Shown here piece by piece: positions 32,724 to 41,395 of a stretch of 64,000 bases of DNA. Made by a program: the position numbers and the translations under genes. The stretch comes from Neisseria canis (GTDB lineage Bacteria; Pseudomonadota; Gammaproteobacteria; Burkholderiales; Neisseriaceae). The notes under the pieces were generated by a model that saw only the letters and a list, made by a program, of their open reading frames with translations, ran no database searches and had not been told where the DNA came from. How positions within the stretch are numbered: position 1 is the stretch's first letter; the number at the start of each line of letters is the position of its first letter. Where the stretch lies: positions 1,860,001-1,924,000 of the forward strand of contig NZ_LR134313.1 of assembly GCF_900636765.1 (NCBI RefSeq), written 5' to 3'.

Positions 32724-33761
32724 CTAGCGGGCGGCAGGGTCTTCGTTAAGGGGGGCGGAATAATCATGTACGGGCGGTTTCATCCCACGGGATTTAAACC
32801 ATTGTGCGGCTTTGCTTGAGGCCGTCTGTTGCTGTTTGGCATTTAGACGGCGGCTGTAACCTGCTGCCTGTGCCGAATATCTGCGGTCAACCATGGCTGC
32901 CGTTTGCAACCATGCAGCGGCTTGAACGGGATCGGCCTGATGCAGCCTGTCGTTGGTCGAGTACCACTTGGCCAAAGCCAGCATGGAAGGCACATGCCAA
33001 CGGTCAGCCGCTTTTTTGAATGAGGCAATGGCGACAAAAGGGTTTTCGGGGGCAACCGAGTGGGCTAAGCCGTAAAGAGCGGCCGGGTCGTTGGCACGGG
33101 CGGCTGCCTGCCAGTGAACCCTGGCTGCGGCTTTGTCGGCTTTGACGCCGCCATAACCGTTTTCGAGTATTTGTGCGCTGTACAGCGCCGCCGGCCAAAA
33201 CGTTGCACCTTGTGATTTTTTGAATTCACGGTAGGACTGGTTGGCGAGGCCGAACCATTTCAATGCTTCGCGTCCGTCTTTGGCAAAGCCGTTGCCGCCG
33301 TAGTAATAAATCAATCCCAAGTTGTATGCGGCCAAATGGTTTCCGGTCAGCGTTCCGCCCTGTCTGACGGCTTTCATATATGCTTTGTGAGCCAAGGCAA
33401 GGTTAACCCCTTTCTGCCCGGGTAAACGCCCCCTATGCGCCAAAAAACCGTATTGCAATGCCGCCCACGGGTTTCCGGCATTGGCTGCATCCTTAAGCTT
33501 TGAGGCATAGAGCAGATCACCGGCGTTAAAACGGTCATACATCTGCTTTGCCTGAGCCTGGGGCGGCAATTTGTTGGCCGTTTTCGCGGTTTTTACTGCC
33601 GGAGTCACGGTTTTCGATGCGGCCTGCGGCTGCGGTGTTTTGGCTGCCGCCGTTCCGGTGGCAGCCCCCGGCGTTCCGAATACCTTTTGCTCCGCAGAAG
33701 GCTGGGCTGCCGCCGTAGCGGCGCAAAATATCAAGGCAAAAGCAATCGTGTTCGGTTTCAT
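32724..33761 (-). CDS. Secreted Sel1-like repeat protein in T4SS operon
   Basis: The 345-residue product has a signal peptide (MKPNTIAFALIFCAATAAAQ), an Ala/Pro/Lys-rich linker and then Sel1-like/TPR helical repeats. Examples are WAALQYGFLAHRG, AAYNLGLIYYYGG, WPAALYSAQILENGYGG and DPAALYGLAHSV. Such repeats bind other proteins. It occupies the traU-traF interval where F encodes traN. I infer a periplasmic or outer-membrane accessory of the transfer machine and not a TraN homologue, as it lacks the cysteine-rich TraN pattern. Confidence 0.75.
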   Translation of the reverse strand: MKPNTIAFALIFCAATAAAQPSAEQKVFGTPGAATGTAAAKTPQPQAASKTVTPAVKTAKTANKLPPQAQAKQMYDRFNAGDLLYASKLKDAANAGNPWAALQYGFLAHRGRLPGQKGVNLALAHKAYMKAVRQGGTLTGNHLAAYNLGLIYYYGGNGFAKDGREALKWFGLANQSYREFKKSQGATFWPAALYSAQILENGYGGVKADKAAARVHWQAAARANDPAALYGLAHSVAPENPFVAIASFKKAADRWHVPSMLALAKWYSTNDRLHQADPVQAAAWLQTAAMVDRRYSAQAAGYSRRLNAKQQQTASSKAAQWFKSRGMKPPVHDYSAPLNEDPAAR

Positions 33762-33769
33762 GTTTTTCC

Positions 33770-34942
33770 TCAGTCGAATTCACAGCAATCTACCCACCGC
33801 CAAAGCAGGTACACCGCATCGGTATCGTTACTGTTGGTAGATTGGTCATTACGCCCTTTAGCCCACGAGAAGTCCGAGGCACCCAGACGGTGTGCGCCTT
33901 TACTGCCGATATTGAAGAAATCGGCTACCGCTCCGGAAAGTTGGGCGGATACTGCGCCTTCCACCGAATCACCGCTGTCCGCACCGCTGCCGTTTTCAGG
34001 GTAGGGGAACAACATGGCGGCCTTGAATTCGGATTTGGCCGGAAAAGGTGCGGGAATCGGCGAACATAAAGCATCGTCACCGACGGTTTTCATGGAAGCA
34101 AAGCCTCCGGTACGGTTTGATACCATGATGGAACGGTTGAGAATGGTGGACGTGCCGATGATATTACCTCGCTCTGAAGACATGACACCGACAGCCGGCA
34201 GGTTCATGCCCATGCAGCCCCCCAGCCAATAGCCCGCATCATCCACCATGCCCCAGCCCACACCGGTGGTATTGGCAGCACAGGAGGCCGTGTGGGCGGC
34301 AAGATCAAACAGCGGCGTTGCCGTCAAAACGCCCAGAGCCATCCACTCGGGGTAGAGCAAATTGGAAAACACCTGATCGCTGCCCGACCAAGCCGGTTGG
34401 GTTATCGAAGTCTCCAGCTCATCGCCTTTATGGAAACATCGGGGTGTCCAACCATACATATCCGAATAAGGGAAAGACCAGCTGTGATAGTGGCGGAATC
34501 CTGTTTCATACGCATTCATGCCTTCGCCGCCACCGGTGAGGTTGGTGCCTGCCTTTACGGACTTGGCGGCCACACCGTTCACTTTGGCCAACTGCTGGAG
34601 CATGGTTTTTACCGATGAGCCGTACACCGGTGAGCAGGTTGCTTCGCGCACCACCTCGACAAAGCGGGTAGGGAGCCACATACCACGGGTGTAGCCGTAA
34701 ATGACATAGGGTTCCTCCCCGCATTTGCAGATGGATTTGGAAGTTGCTCCCGGCGGATTAGGCACATCGCCGCCTTCAACAACTGTCTGTCCCATAATGC
34801 GCAGCGGAAATGCGGAATCGAAATCGAACTGCATCAGTGTTTCCATACCGGCGTTGGAACAGGTATTGGCAGTTGCCGCTAACGGCCATGCCGTCAGACC
34901 GGCCGCTACGAGGGCGATTAAAGAAAAACGTTTTACTTTCAT
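33770..34942 (-). CDS. traU: Conjugal transfer protein TraU
   Basis: The 390-residue protein has a signal peptide (ending about ATAN) and a cysteine-rich mature part. Typical motifs are FPLRIMGQTVVEG, ICKCGEEPYVIYGYTRGMWLPTR-like spacing, YPEWMALGVL, WGMVDDAGYWLGGCMGMNLPA-type segments and the C-terminal WRWVDCCEFD. TraU is an F-type-specific component for pilus assembly and DNA transfer. It overlaps the TrbC-TraW fusion gene by 4 bases. Confidence 0.92.
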   Translation of the reverse strand: MKVKRFSLIALVAAGLTAWPLAATANTCSNAGMETLMQFDFDSAFPLRIMGQTVVEGGDVPNPPGATSKSICKCGEEPYVIYGYTRGMWLPTRFVEVVREATCSPVYGSSVKTMLQQLAKVNGVAAKSVKAGTNLTGGGEGMNAYETGFRHYHSWSFPYSDMYGWTPRCFHKGDELETSITQPAWSGSDQVFSNLLYPEWMALGVLTATPLFDLAAHTASCAANTTGVGWGMVDDAGYWLGGCMGMNLPAVGVMSSERGNIIGTSTILNRSIMVSNRTGGFASMKTVGDDALCSPIPAPFPAKSEFKAAMLFPYPENGSGADSGDSVEGAVSAQLSGAVADFFNIGSKGAHRLGASDFSWAKGRNDQSTNSNDTDAVYLLWRWVDCCEFD

Positions 34943-36093
34943 CTTTTTCCTTCCCGCACCGCTACCACGTTGAATACCATTCCGTTCTGCCGGTAATAGG
35001 TCGGCACACCGGTAACTTTCAGACGGCCTTTCATCGCGGCATCCAACGGTGAAGCGGGTATGCCTGCGTTGGCCAAATACCCTAGCTTGGTGTACAGCAC
35101 TAATGTATCCGGTTTCTTTGCCACCAGATGACGGGCAAATTCAACCTGCCAGCGGCTGCGGCCGTCGATGACGGCCATAGCCCGTTTCCCCTGAGGATCC
35201 AAAGCCAAAACGTTGAAGCGGGTGCCTTTTGGGTAGAGCACCTTACCGTCTCGGGGGTTGACGATATCGGAGGTAGAAGCCACGAAAGGTGCATAGTTGT
35301 AGCGCCGGTATTCGGTGTTGACGGGTAAGGTTACGGTTCCCTCCAACAGTTTGCGGGCGCTTTGTTGTGCCGCTTGGATATGCGGCCGTATATCCTGCCG
35401 CTTCATTTTCTGCTCCATCACCACGGCTTGGTCGGGTTCGGAAACCCGGTATTGCCGGCTGACACGTTCGTTAAAGCGACGGGCGCGGATGGTGCCGACG
35501 GCAGCATCCAGGGACTGCGTCCCTTGCAGTAAATACCATTTATTGTCGTTGTCTCGGTGCAGTACAGCTGGGACGTAATGGATACGGTATTCACGGAAGG
35601 CGACCGGCATCACGATAATTTGGGGTGGTTTTTTGCGCGCTTGGGCGGGCAGTTTGCCAAGCAGATTTTTGCTGTACTTGAACATATCCGTTACCGGACC
35701 GTCGCCCCAACCTCGAAAAGCAAAAACCACATCTTTGCGGCCAGCGCCTTGCTTCAACAGGTTAATCAGTGTGGTTTCAGGCATACTGCGGGAGAGAAAA
35801 ACCACGGTGCGTGTCGGAGACAGCTCGCGCATGGTCGGGTGTTGGCCGTTGGGCAGCAGCATGGTGCCTTGGCCAGATTGGCCGGCATAGCCGGCAATTT
35901 CGGCCTGTAATGCCTGCGTATTATGGTTATTTGGCGCTTTAATCAGTTGGGCAAAGTCGATTTGCGCGTATGCGCTAGAAAAGCACAGAAACGTGGCCGT
36001 CGACCAAATCCATCGGATAAGCCCCCCAGTAGCGCGAATCGTAGGAGTTGTACTCTGTTCCGAATACGAAAATTTCGTTTGGCTGTAACACAT
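34939..36093 (-). CDS. TrbC-TraW fusion protein
   Basis: The 384-residue product combines two F-type components that are usually separate. Residues about 75-170 (TVVFLSRSMPETTLINLLKQ, then VVFAFRGWGDG) match TrbC. Residues about 270-360 (VNPRDGKVLYPKGTRFNVLA, then AMAVIDG and VLYTKLGYL) match TraW. Both act in the periplasm in pilus assembly and interact in F, so fusion is plausible. A signal peptide lies at 25-44 (IRWIWSTATFLCFSSAYA). The only ATG (36093) gives an overlap of 119 bases with the peptidase gene; the true start may be a later non-ATG codon. Confidence 0.8.
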   Translation of the reverse strand: MCYSQTKFSYSEQSTTPTIRATGGLIRWIWSTATFLCFSSAYAQIDFAQLIKAPNNHNTQALQAEIAGYAGQSGQGTMLLPNGQHPTMRELSPTRTVVFLSRSMPETTLINLLKQGAGRKDVVFAFRGWGDGPVTDMFKYSKNLLGKLPAQARKKPPQIIVMPVAFREYRIHYVPAVLHRDNDNKWYLLQGTQSLDAAVGTIRARRFNERVSRQYRVSEPDQAVVMEQKMKRQDIRPHIQAAQQSARKLLEGTVTLPVNTEYRRYNYAPFVASTSDIVNPRDGKVLYPKGTRFNVLALDPQGKRAMAVIDGRSRWQVEFARHLVAKKPDTLVLYTKLGYLANAGIPASPLDAAMKGRLKVTGVPTYYRQNGMVFNVVAVREGKR

Positions 36094-36490
36094 ATTCCTT
36101 GTCCCAGTAATTCATCGGTTGGCGAAAGCTCTTTGCTCCGTATGCCATATCACCGATGATCGAACCGTTGATGGAAACGATTCCGTCACGGATAGTGACT
36201 TTGTCTCCCGGCAGGCCGGCGGCCATCTTGACGATTTTTTCTCCGTCCTTGATGACGGGCTGCATTTTTCTTGCCGGAAATATCAAAAGGTCGTAACGCT
36301 TGATTTCGCCGACAGGCCGGTCGCTGTCCCAGTAGTAAAAATCCCAGGGCAGGCAGCTCATGACCTGTTTGCCCACCAGTAACTTTCTATTCGGATACGC
36401 ATGGTCGTACCCAGTTTTAACCGCAATCAAGACCAAGCCTAAAATGAAGCCTGTCAGCAACCGTTTACGGCTGAAGTCGAAGTGTTTCAT
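35975..36490 (-). CDS. TraF-type conjugative signal peptidase (S26)
   Basis: The 171-residue product has one N-terminal membrane segment (10-26) and the S26 catalytic dyad: Ser45 in QVMSCLPW and Lys88 in EKIVKMAAGLPGD. The C-terminal YDSRYWGAYPMDLVDGHV matches the family end (FGTEYNSYDSRYWG). It probably cleaves the pilin or other transfer proteins. This enzyme is distinct from the thioredoxin-like TraF at 31758 although both carry that name in different systems. Confidence 0.88.
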   Translation of the reverse strand: MKHFDFSRKRLLTGFILGLVLIAVKTGYDHAYPNRKLLVGKQVMSCLPWDFYYWDSDRPVGEIKRYDLLIFPARKMQPVIKDGEKIVKMAAGLPGDKVTIRDGIVSINGSIIGDMAYGAKSFRQPMNYWDKEYVLQPNEIFVFGTEYNSYDSRYWGAYPMDLVDGHVSVLF

Positions 36491-36493
36491 GCG

Positions 36494-37036
36494 TTAATCC
36501 AATCCCGAGCCGGTTCTGTCATCGCTATCGTCTTGGGGTAATGCGCCAGGTATCGCATCAGCCGATCCTATTTTTTGTCCCAACAGCTCCGTTTGGCGTT
36601 TTTCCGGTAACAGAGTGATGCCTAAATCTTCTGCAATCTGTGTGGTAATATCCGATTCGCCGGGATAGGCAAGCGTATTCCGGCTTTGGATGACCACCTT
36701 GCCGTCTGCTGCCAGTTTTTCGATGGCAGCCTGAACCGCCTGCTCGGTAGCCAATGTCTCACGCTCGATCTGCTCGGGTGTCTTGTAACCGGCTGCCTGT
36801 TCCTTACGGGCTTTTTCCAAATAGGATGCGGTTAGCCTGACACCGTCCACCACATAGATACCGGATGCAGAATTATTGCCATATACGATTTTGTAAAAAC
36901 TGTAACCGCCGAGAAGCAAAGCCAGCAGGCTGATCATCAAAACGATGAAAAACATCCCTGAAGCACTTGTAGGGGTTTTATCTTGGCCTTGAGCCGGGAT
37001 GGGTTGTTGGGGGAAGGGAGTTTGATTTTCATTCAT
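36494..37036 (-). CDS. trbI: TrbI-like T4SS membrane protein
   Basis: The start is set at 37036 (MNENQTPFPQQPIPAQG) after GGAAAGAG; the longer frame would overlap traC. A proline-rich N-terminus precedes one membrane segment (28-50) and a periplasmic helical domain. Size (180 aa), topology and position directly after traC match F-type TrbI, which influences pilus retraction. Sequence similarity alone is modest, so the call leans on context. Confidence 0.7.
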   Translation of the reverse strand: MNENQTPFPQQPIPAQGQDKTPTSASGMFFIVLMISLLALLLGGYSFYKIVYGNNSASGIYVVDGVRLTASYLEKARKEQAAGYKTPEQIERETLATEQAVQAAIEKLAADGKVVIQSRNTLAYPGESDITTQIAEDLGITLLPEKRQTELLGQKIGSADAIPGALPQDDSDDRTGSGLD

Positions 37037-37055
37037 TTGGCTGTACTCTTTCCGT

Positions 37056-39569
37056 TTAGTCGTAAGTTCCGTCGCCGTAGAGCGCCCGGGCTTCGGCGGC
37101 AATCAAATCGGTAACATCCTCCCCGTTGCGCACCCTGTTTTGCAGCTCCTTGAACATTGGGCCTTTGGTGTTGTACATAACGCGGTTATAGGGGGTTTCT
37201 ATCAGGCGTACGATTGTGGCCAGATTGTCACCGGCAATGATGCAGATTTCGGAATACTGACCGGCGACCGTGTGCAGGCTCTTGAGCAGGCCGTCGATAT
37301 AAGGGGAAGGTTCGAACCATCCTTGTTTTCTGGCATTTTCCAGTGAATCCGCGGGTGTTTTGAGGAACATTTTGGTATAGCAGTTACCCTGAATCAGCGC
37401 ACCGTACTCGGTAGCGTGAACCTGTCCCAAATGTTGGGCCTCTACCACCACGCCGCCGTCTTCTTTACGGTTTTTGGAGGTCAGACGGGCGGTAAACTCG
37501 GCAAAAGGCCGGTTGCCCAACAGTTCACCACACTCGCCCAACACCAAAATTCTTCTGCGGTTGTCGCGGCTGAGATAGACTTCCTGTTTGATGGTTGATG
37601 CCACAACCATCAAAATTACGTCGCGCAGATGCTCGTTATTGCTCATGCCGGACAGCTCGATTAAGGTCCAATCCGCTTCGGTCCGGAAATTATTGGTGCC
37701 GTTGAACCACCGCCCCATCGGCATATCGCTTCCGAAAGGGCTGAGAAGGCGTGCCAGCCGGTGCTGGATTTCCGCATCTCTTCCGGATTGCGAGTAGAGA
37801 TAGTCGATAATGTCGTCGATATCGGTATGATTCTGATTGCGGGTAAACATCTGCTTCATGGCATCGAGCATGAGCACGTTTTCGTAATCGTTCAGACCCT
37901 CTATCGGCTTGGCCATCTTGCCGAGTATCGGCAAGATCATTTCTGCCTCTTTGTTGAAATCGCTGACTTTGGTAAACGGATTGAGACAGAGGTCGGACTT
38001 TTCGTGTATGTCGAGAATTTCTGCACCCCGGACGCTGGCTGAAGCCACGTTGCTGCTGCCCGTATCCACCGTCCACACCTTGGCTCCCAAGGAAAGCTCG
38101 GCTTCGATGATATTTTGGGTCGCGGTGGTTTTACCCGCCCCTGGTTCGCCCAAAATCATTGTGTTGTAGTTGCTGTTGTTGTCGTGGAAAATGCTGTATG
38201 AAACGAGTTTGCCGCGTCGTGTAGTAAACATCATTTCGTTTCCGTATCCGCCCCAGTCGTCAAATACGGGCAGCAAATGCGCTGCCAGCCGGCTGGTCAT
38301 AGTGCGGAAACGGAATGTCTTTTTGATACTCTCTGCCGAAATATTCATCGGCAAATTATTGAGGAACGACACTTCCGGCAGAAAAGTTTCCGGCTTCATG
38401 ACCATGCCCATGGATGACAGATAGGACTGCATTCTTGTCATGGCATCGCGGACTTTTTCCTGGTTTTCATGGAAAAACTGGATGGTGGTATTGACGTTGA
38501 CCACTTGGCCGCCTTCACCCAAACTTTTATTCATCAATTTGAAGCCGGCCTGGCGGGCACTGATACGGTTATTGTATTTTCTGGTGGATTCCTGTTTGGC
38601 TGATTTTTCCGTTGTCGTTGTAGCCGCAACGAATTTCGCGCGTTCTTTGTTTTGCTCCGGATAATGGATGGTCGTTGTAATGGCGAACGGCACCCCGGGC
38701 TGCGGGTTGCGGCCGGCAGGATTGCCGAGCAATTCGTTCATTTTCGACATATGCCATTTTGTTGTTTGGTCGGGGTAGCGGTCGATAGTCAGGGCACCTA
38801 CATATTGTTCCTGTCCCATTTCACCAAAGTTGGAAAAGTGCATAAACGGCGTATTGACGGCTTCCCAGTCACCCGCACTCCCCGGGGGGAACAGCTGCTC
38901 ATTGAGCGGTTCGTTATCAGACAGGCCGCTGTCCCAAGGCCCTTTGATATTGAAATAACGGCGCAGGACGGCCATAGAGCCGTGTCGGTCTAACAAAGAA
39001 ACCGGAAGGCCGGCCGCATCCAAATGGGAACGGCAGACTGCGACCAATTTAAGGAATTGATCGCACTCGTCGTAAAAACGATCCAGTTCGGCGTCGTTGG
39101 CCTTAATCGGGTTTTTGGCTTTTTTAAGCGGAATTTTGAGGGTCCAAAGCCCCAAGGATGAAAAGGTTCTGATATCGGAAGAAGGAATCAGAGCATGTTC
39201 GCAGCCCTTACTCAGGAAAGCTGCCCGCTCTCTGACCGCTTGCTGAGCCATGCGGACGGATATATCGCCGTCATAGCCGGCACGCTCTTTCAGATATTGT
39301 TCCAATCGTGTATCGACATACGGATAGTTGAGCTGGATGAATTGGGTGAAGGTGTCAGCCGGGAAATCCATATTAAGCATTTCCACGACGGCATTACCCA
39401 ATGTTCTCGACCACCCGGAGACCGGCGCGAACTCGCCGATCACGCCGATTGCATTTTCCTTTTCAAAATAATGGATTTTGGTGTCATCAAGCGCAGTTTT
39501 AAGGCTGATGAACTGGACACCGCGATCCCGATTCTGATTCATTTTGAAAAAATCTAAGGCCATGGCCAT
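37056..39569 (-). CDS. traC: T4SS ATPase TraC
   Basis: The 837-residue cytoplasmic ATPase of F-type transfer systems (VirB4 family) powers pilus assembly. Walker A is GEPGAGKTT (474-482), followed by the family segments VDTGSSNVASASVRGAEILD and LVLGECGELLGNRPFAEF, the Walker B-like region, then VEAQHLGQVHATEYGALIQGNCY. Two ATGs occur at the start (MAMALDFFK) and either could be used. It is the first tra gene after ssb, with no traL/E/K/B/V between; in F and GGI those genes precede traC. Confidence 0.93.
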   Translation of the reverse strand: MAMALDFFKMNQNRDRGVQFISLKTALDDTKIHYFEKENAIGVIGEFAPVSGWSRTLGNAVVEMLNMDFPADTFTQFIQLNYPYVDTRLEQYLKERAGYDGDISVRMAQQAVRERAAFLSKGCEHALIPSSDIRTFSSLGLWTLKIPLKKAKNPIKANDAELDRFYDECDQFLKLVAVCRSHLDAAGLPVSLLDRHGSMAVLRRYFNIKGPWDSGLSDNEPLNEQLFPPGSAGDWEAVNTPFMHFSNFGEMGQEQYVGALTIDRYPDQTTKWHMSKMNELLGNPAGRNPQPGVPFAITTTIHYPEQNKERAKFVAATTTTEKSAKQESTRKYNNRISARQAGFKLMNKSLGEGGQVVNVNTTIQFFHENQEKVRDAMTRMQSYLSSMGMVMKPETFLPEVSFLNNLPMNISAESIKKTFRFRTMTSRLAAHLLPVFDDWGGYGNEMMFTTRRGKLVSYSIFHDNNSNYNTMILGEPGAGKTTATQNIIEAELSLGAKVWTVDTGSSNVASASVRGAEILDIHEKSDLCLNPFTKVSDFNKEAEMILPILGKMAKPIEGLNDYENVLMLDAMKQMFTRNQNHTDIDDIIDYLYSQSGRDAEIQHRLARLLSPFGSDMPMGRWFNGTNNFRTEADWTLIELSGMSNNEHLRDVILMVVASTIKQEVYLSRDNRRRILVLGECGELLGNRPFAEFTARLTSKNRKEDGGVVVEAQHLGQVHATEYGALIQGNCYTKMFLKTPADSLENARKQGWFEPSPYIDGLLKSLHTVAGQYSEICIIAGDNLATIVRLIETPYNRVMYNTKGPMFKELQNRVRNGEDVTDLIAAEARALYGDGTYD

Positions 39570-39631
39570 CTACCGAAAAATAAATATAGGAAATACGGAT
39601 AGCCGGAATACCGAAATATTCCGGCACCGGC

Positions 39632-40069
39632 TTAAAACGGGTCGCCCTCATCATCGACATCGGGATCGGTCTCATTGGGACCGCGTGCGGGTTTGAGCTT
39701 GATCTCTTCTACACGTTTACTGTTAAGATTTAAGTAAACGTTTTCGATGCGTACATCGATTGCAGGCAAAATCTCGCCTGTTTGTTTAGACGTATAAGTG
39801 GCGGTGCGGACGACATGGCCGGTAACGGTGACGGGCAACCCTTTTTGCAGGTTTGCGTGTAAAACATCAACGTCCTTGTTCCAATATGAGCAGTTATACC
39901 AAGTGGTACCGTCTGCCACATATTCCTCTTTACCGTTTACAATTTGTTTTTTGAGTTTGGTTGAGGCAACGGAAAAACTCAAAACCTTGTATTGCTCGCC
40001 GTTACGTTCGCCTTCTTGGATTTTGATTCCGTCGCCGATATTGCCACGGATTTCAATTTTCACAGACAT
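39632..40069 (-). CDS. ssb: Single-stranded DNA-binding protein
   Basis: The 145-residue OB-fold protein has TTWYNCSYWNK (W57, W63) and the GLPVTVTGHVV strand of bacterial SSBs. The acidic C-terminal tip DDEGDPF resembles the DDDIPF tail that binds partner proteins. Conjugative elements often encode SSB for incoming single strands, and GGI carries one near its partition block. The start is ATG 40069 or GTG 40072. The ribosome binding site GGAG is held in an 8-bp hairpin (40076-40102), so translation is probably controlled. Confidence 0.88.
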   Translation of the reverse strand: MSVKIEIRGNIGDGIKIQEGERNGEQYKVLSFSVASTKLKKQIVNGKEEYVADGTTWYNCSYWNKDVDVLHANLQKGLPVTVTGHVVRTATYTSKQTGEILPAIDVRIENVYLNLNSKRVEEIKLKPARGPNETDPDVDDEGDPF

Positions 40070-40075
40070 CACAAA

Positions 40076-40102
40076 ATCTCCTGAATGATTGACCCAGGAG
40101 AT
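40076..40102 (-). promoter_or_regulatory. RBS-sequestering hairpin of ssb
   Basis: On the minus strand ATCTCCTG pairs perfectly with CAGGAGAT, which contains the ssb ribosome binding site. The spacer is 11 bases. SSB could bind or remodel it, giving autoregulation; this is inference. Confidence 0.65.
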
Positions 40103-40212
40103 CTGCGAATTTGAAATTTGGAATAAACTATCCCAAATTAAAGAAATAAAGATGGGGTATGATTATATTATCTCATTCAATAGCAGATGTCAAACATTTT
40201 TTTGGTTTCAGC

Positions 40213-40413
40213 TGTGTCCAGTGGACACACCCCGCTGTTGGTTTCAAACTGTGTCCGGGGGACACACCCAGTTTATTGGTTTTAACTGTGTAGGGGCTAC
40301 ACACCCGGCTGTTGGTTTCAACTGTGTCCAGGGGACACACCCAAAACCGATGATGTAAACATTCCCGACGACCATGTCTGCTCCGATGTTTTGAGTGTAT
40401 CCAGTGGATACAC
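40213..40413. repeat. Palindrome array A (5 units) upstream of ssb
   Basis: There are five 18-19-bp palindromes: TGTGTCCAGTGGACACAC (40213), a GGGG-centred version (40250), TGTGTAGGGGCTACACA (40287), another GTGTCC form (40323) and TGTATCCAGTGGATACAC (40396). They are spaced 36-37 bases apart except the last. The gap 40070-40474 holds this array, the ssb hairpin and an uptake pair, and no gene. Confidence 0.85.
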
Positions 40414-40415
40414 AG

Positions 40416-40442
40416 AGGCCGTCTGAAAATCTCAGACGGCCT
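40416..40442. terminator. Uptake-sequence inverted pair
   Basis: AGGCCGTCTGA and TCAGACGGCCT face each other downstream of the minus-strand gene ending at 40475. It is probably that gene's terminator. Confidence 0.65.
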
Positions 40443-40474
40443 CAAAAGCGGAATAAAGTCCCCTTTACTATGTT

Positions 40475-41005
40475 CTAGTGTTTACAAGCTTCCGGCATAT
40501 CCGGTAGCAACCACCCTTTAAATTGCTGTTCATAACGTACACGTTCTTGACACCAAAACGCTAACTGTTCGCTATCATCGTTAGCCGCAGCTCGTGATGC
40601 CAAACTGTTTATCCCGTGCATAATTAAAACCCTGTCGTTATCTCCCAGCCGGTTCTCATCACCGACCAACTGTATGCCGCTATATACACCGAAAACCATC
40701 ATCCAGGCCATCAGTATCAAAGTATTGTCCAGCTTTAAGTGACCGTATTGCCACTGATTCCCCACGGCATTGATTATCGTCGAAGTAAAACCTAGTACGA
40801 AGAATCCGCCACCCAGTAAATAGATTATCCATGTAGGAACATCGGCAATGCCGGTTGAGGTCATTAGAAGGTATGCCACAAAAAAAGTCATGCCTACGAA
40901 CCATAGTACGGCCAATACTGCCATTGCCAACTTGAGATAAGCGATAAAACGCGGCAGAGGCTGCTCTGTTTTCAGTTCCTGCGACAGGTATTTTTCGTTG
41001 GTCAT
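40475..41005 (-). CDS. Inner-membrane hypothetical protein, 176 aa
   Basis: The start is set at 41005 (MTNEKYLSQELKTEQPLPRF), because the longer frame begins inside a palindrome. Three to four hydrophobic segments are visible: about 24-48, 60-82 and 90-112. The last 55 residues are soluble, with two cysteines. The family is unknown. Its position between the partition/maintenance genes and ssb suggests an element-specific function. Confidence 0.6.
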   Translation of the reverse strand: MTNEKYLSQELKTEQPLPRFIAYLKLAMAVLAVLWFVGMTFFVAYLLMTSTGIADVPTWIIYLLGGGFFVLGFTSTIINAVGNQWQYGHLKLDNTLILMAWMMVFGVYSGIQLVGDENRLGDNDRVLIMHGINSLASRAAANDDSEQLAFWCQERVRYEQQFKGWLLPDMPEACKH

Positions 41006-41025
41006 GATTTTATCCAGCAATACGG

Positions 41026-41044
41026 GTGTGTAGGGGTTATACAC
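41026..41044. repeat. Single palindrome B
   Basis: GTGTGTAGGGGTTATACAC lies 21 bases before the start of the 40475-41005 gene. It is of the same family as the arrays and slightly imperfect. Confidence 0.7.
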
Positions 41045-41167
41045 TCACAGTGAAAGAAATGCCGGTCTTTCCCGGCGGTCACGGCTTTAATGCTGCCGCG
41101 AGCACCGTGGTATAGTTATGGTTCCTCGTCCTATAACCAACCACGATAGGAACTAAAATGTCTGAAT

Positions 41168-41395
41168 ATGAAAGATTTTGATCACAAAGACCTTCAAAAG
41201 CGTTTCGATGCGCTAGCAGAAATCGTGACGGAACTTGTCGAACTTATGCCAATAATCAATGTAGATTGCGGAAATCCGGCCGAACCCGCACCAACTAAAC
41301 AATTGGCTGTCATCAGGGAAAAACAGCAATTTCTTTTAAACAGCATCGGAAAAAAACTTAACACTGTTCGACATGGGATAACTCTTTTTAAGTAA
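41168..41395 (+). CDS. Small hypothetical protein, 75 aa
   Basis: This is the only plus-strand gene in the block. The product begins MKDFDHKDLQKRFDALAEIV, is helical and soluble, and has no recognised family. The good ribosome binding site ATAGGAAC serves ATG 41158, whose frame stops after seven codons (MSEYERF). ATG 41168 lies inside it in another frame. Either re-initiation is used or a frameshift has split the gene start. The leader forms a hairpin that can pair GTTCCT with AGGAAC. The 3' end overlaps the convergent gene by 8 bases. Confidence 0.45.
   Translation: MKDFDHKDLQKRFDALAEIVTELVELMPIINVDCGNPAEPAPTKQLAVIREKQQFLLNSIGKKLNTVRHGITLFK

Noticed and set aside
25488..39557. Many plus-strand open frames opposite the transfer operon
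   Set aside because: They mirror GC-rich coding sequence of traC to traG, lack ribosome binding sites, and have no sensible domains.
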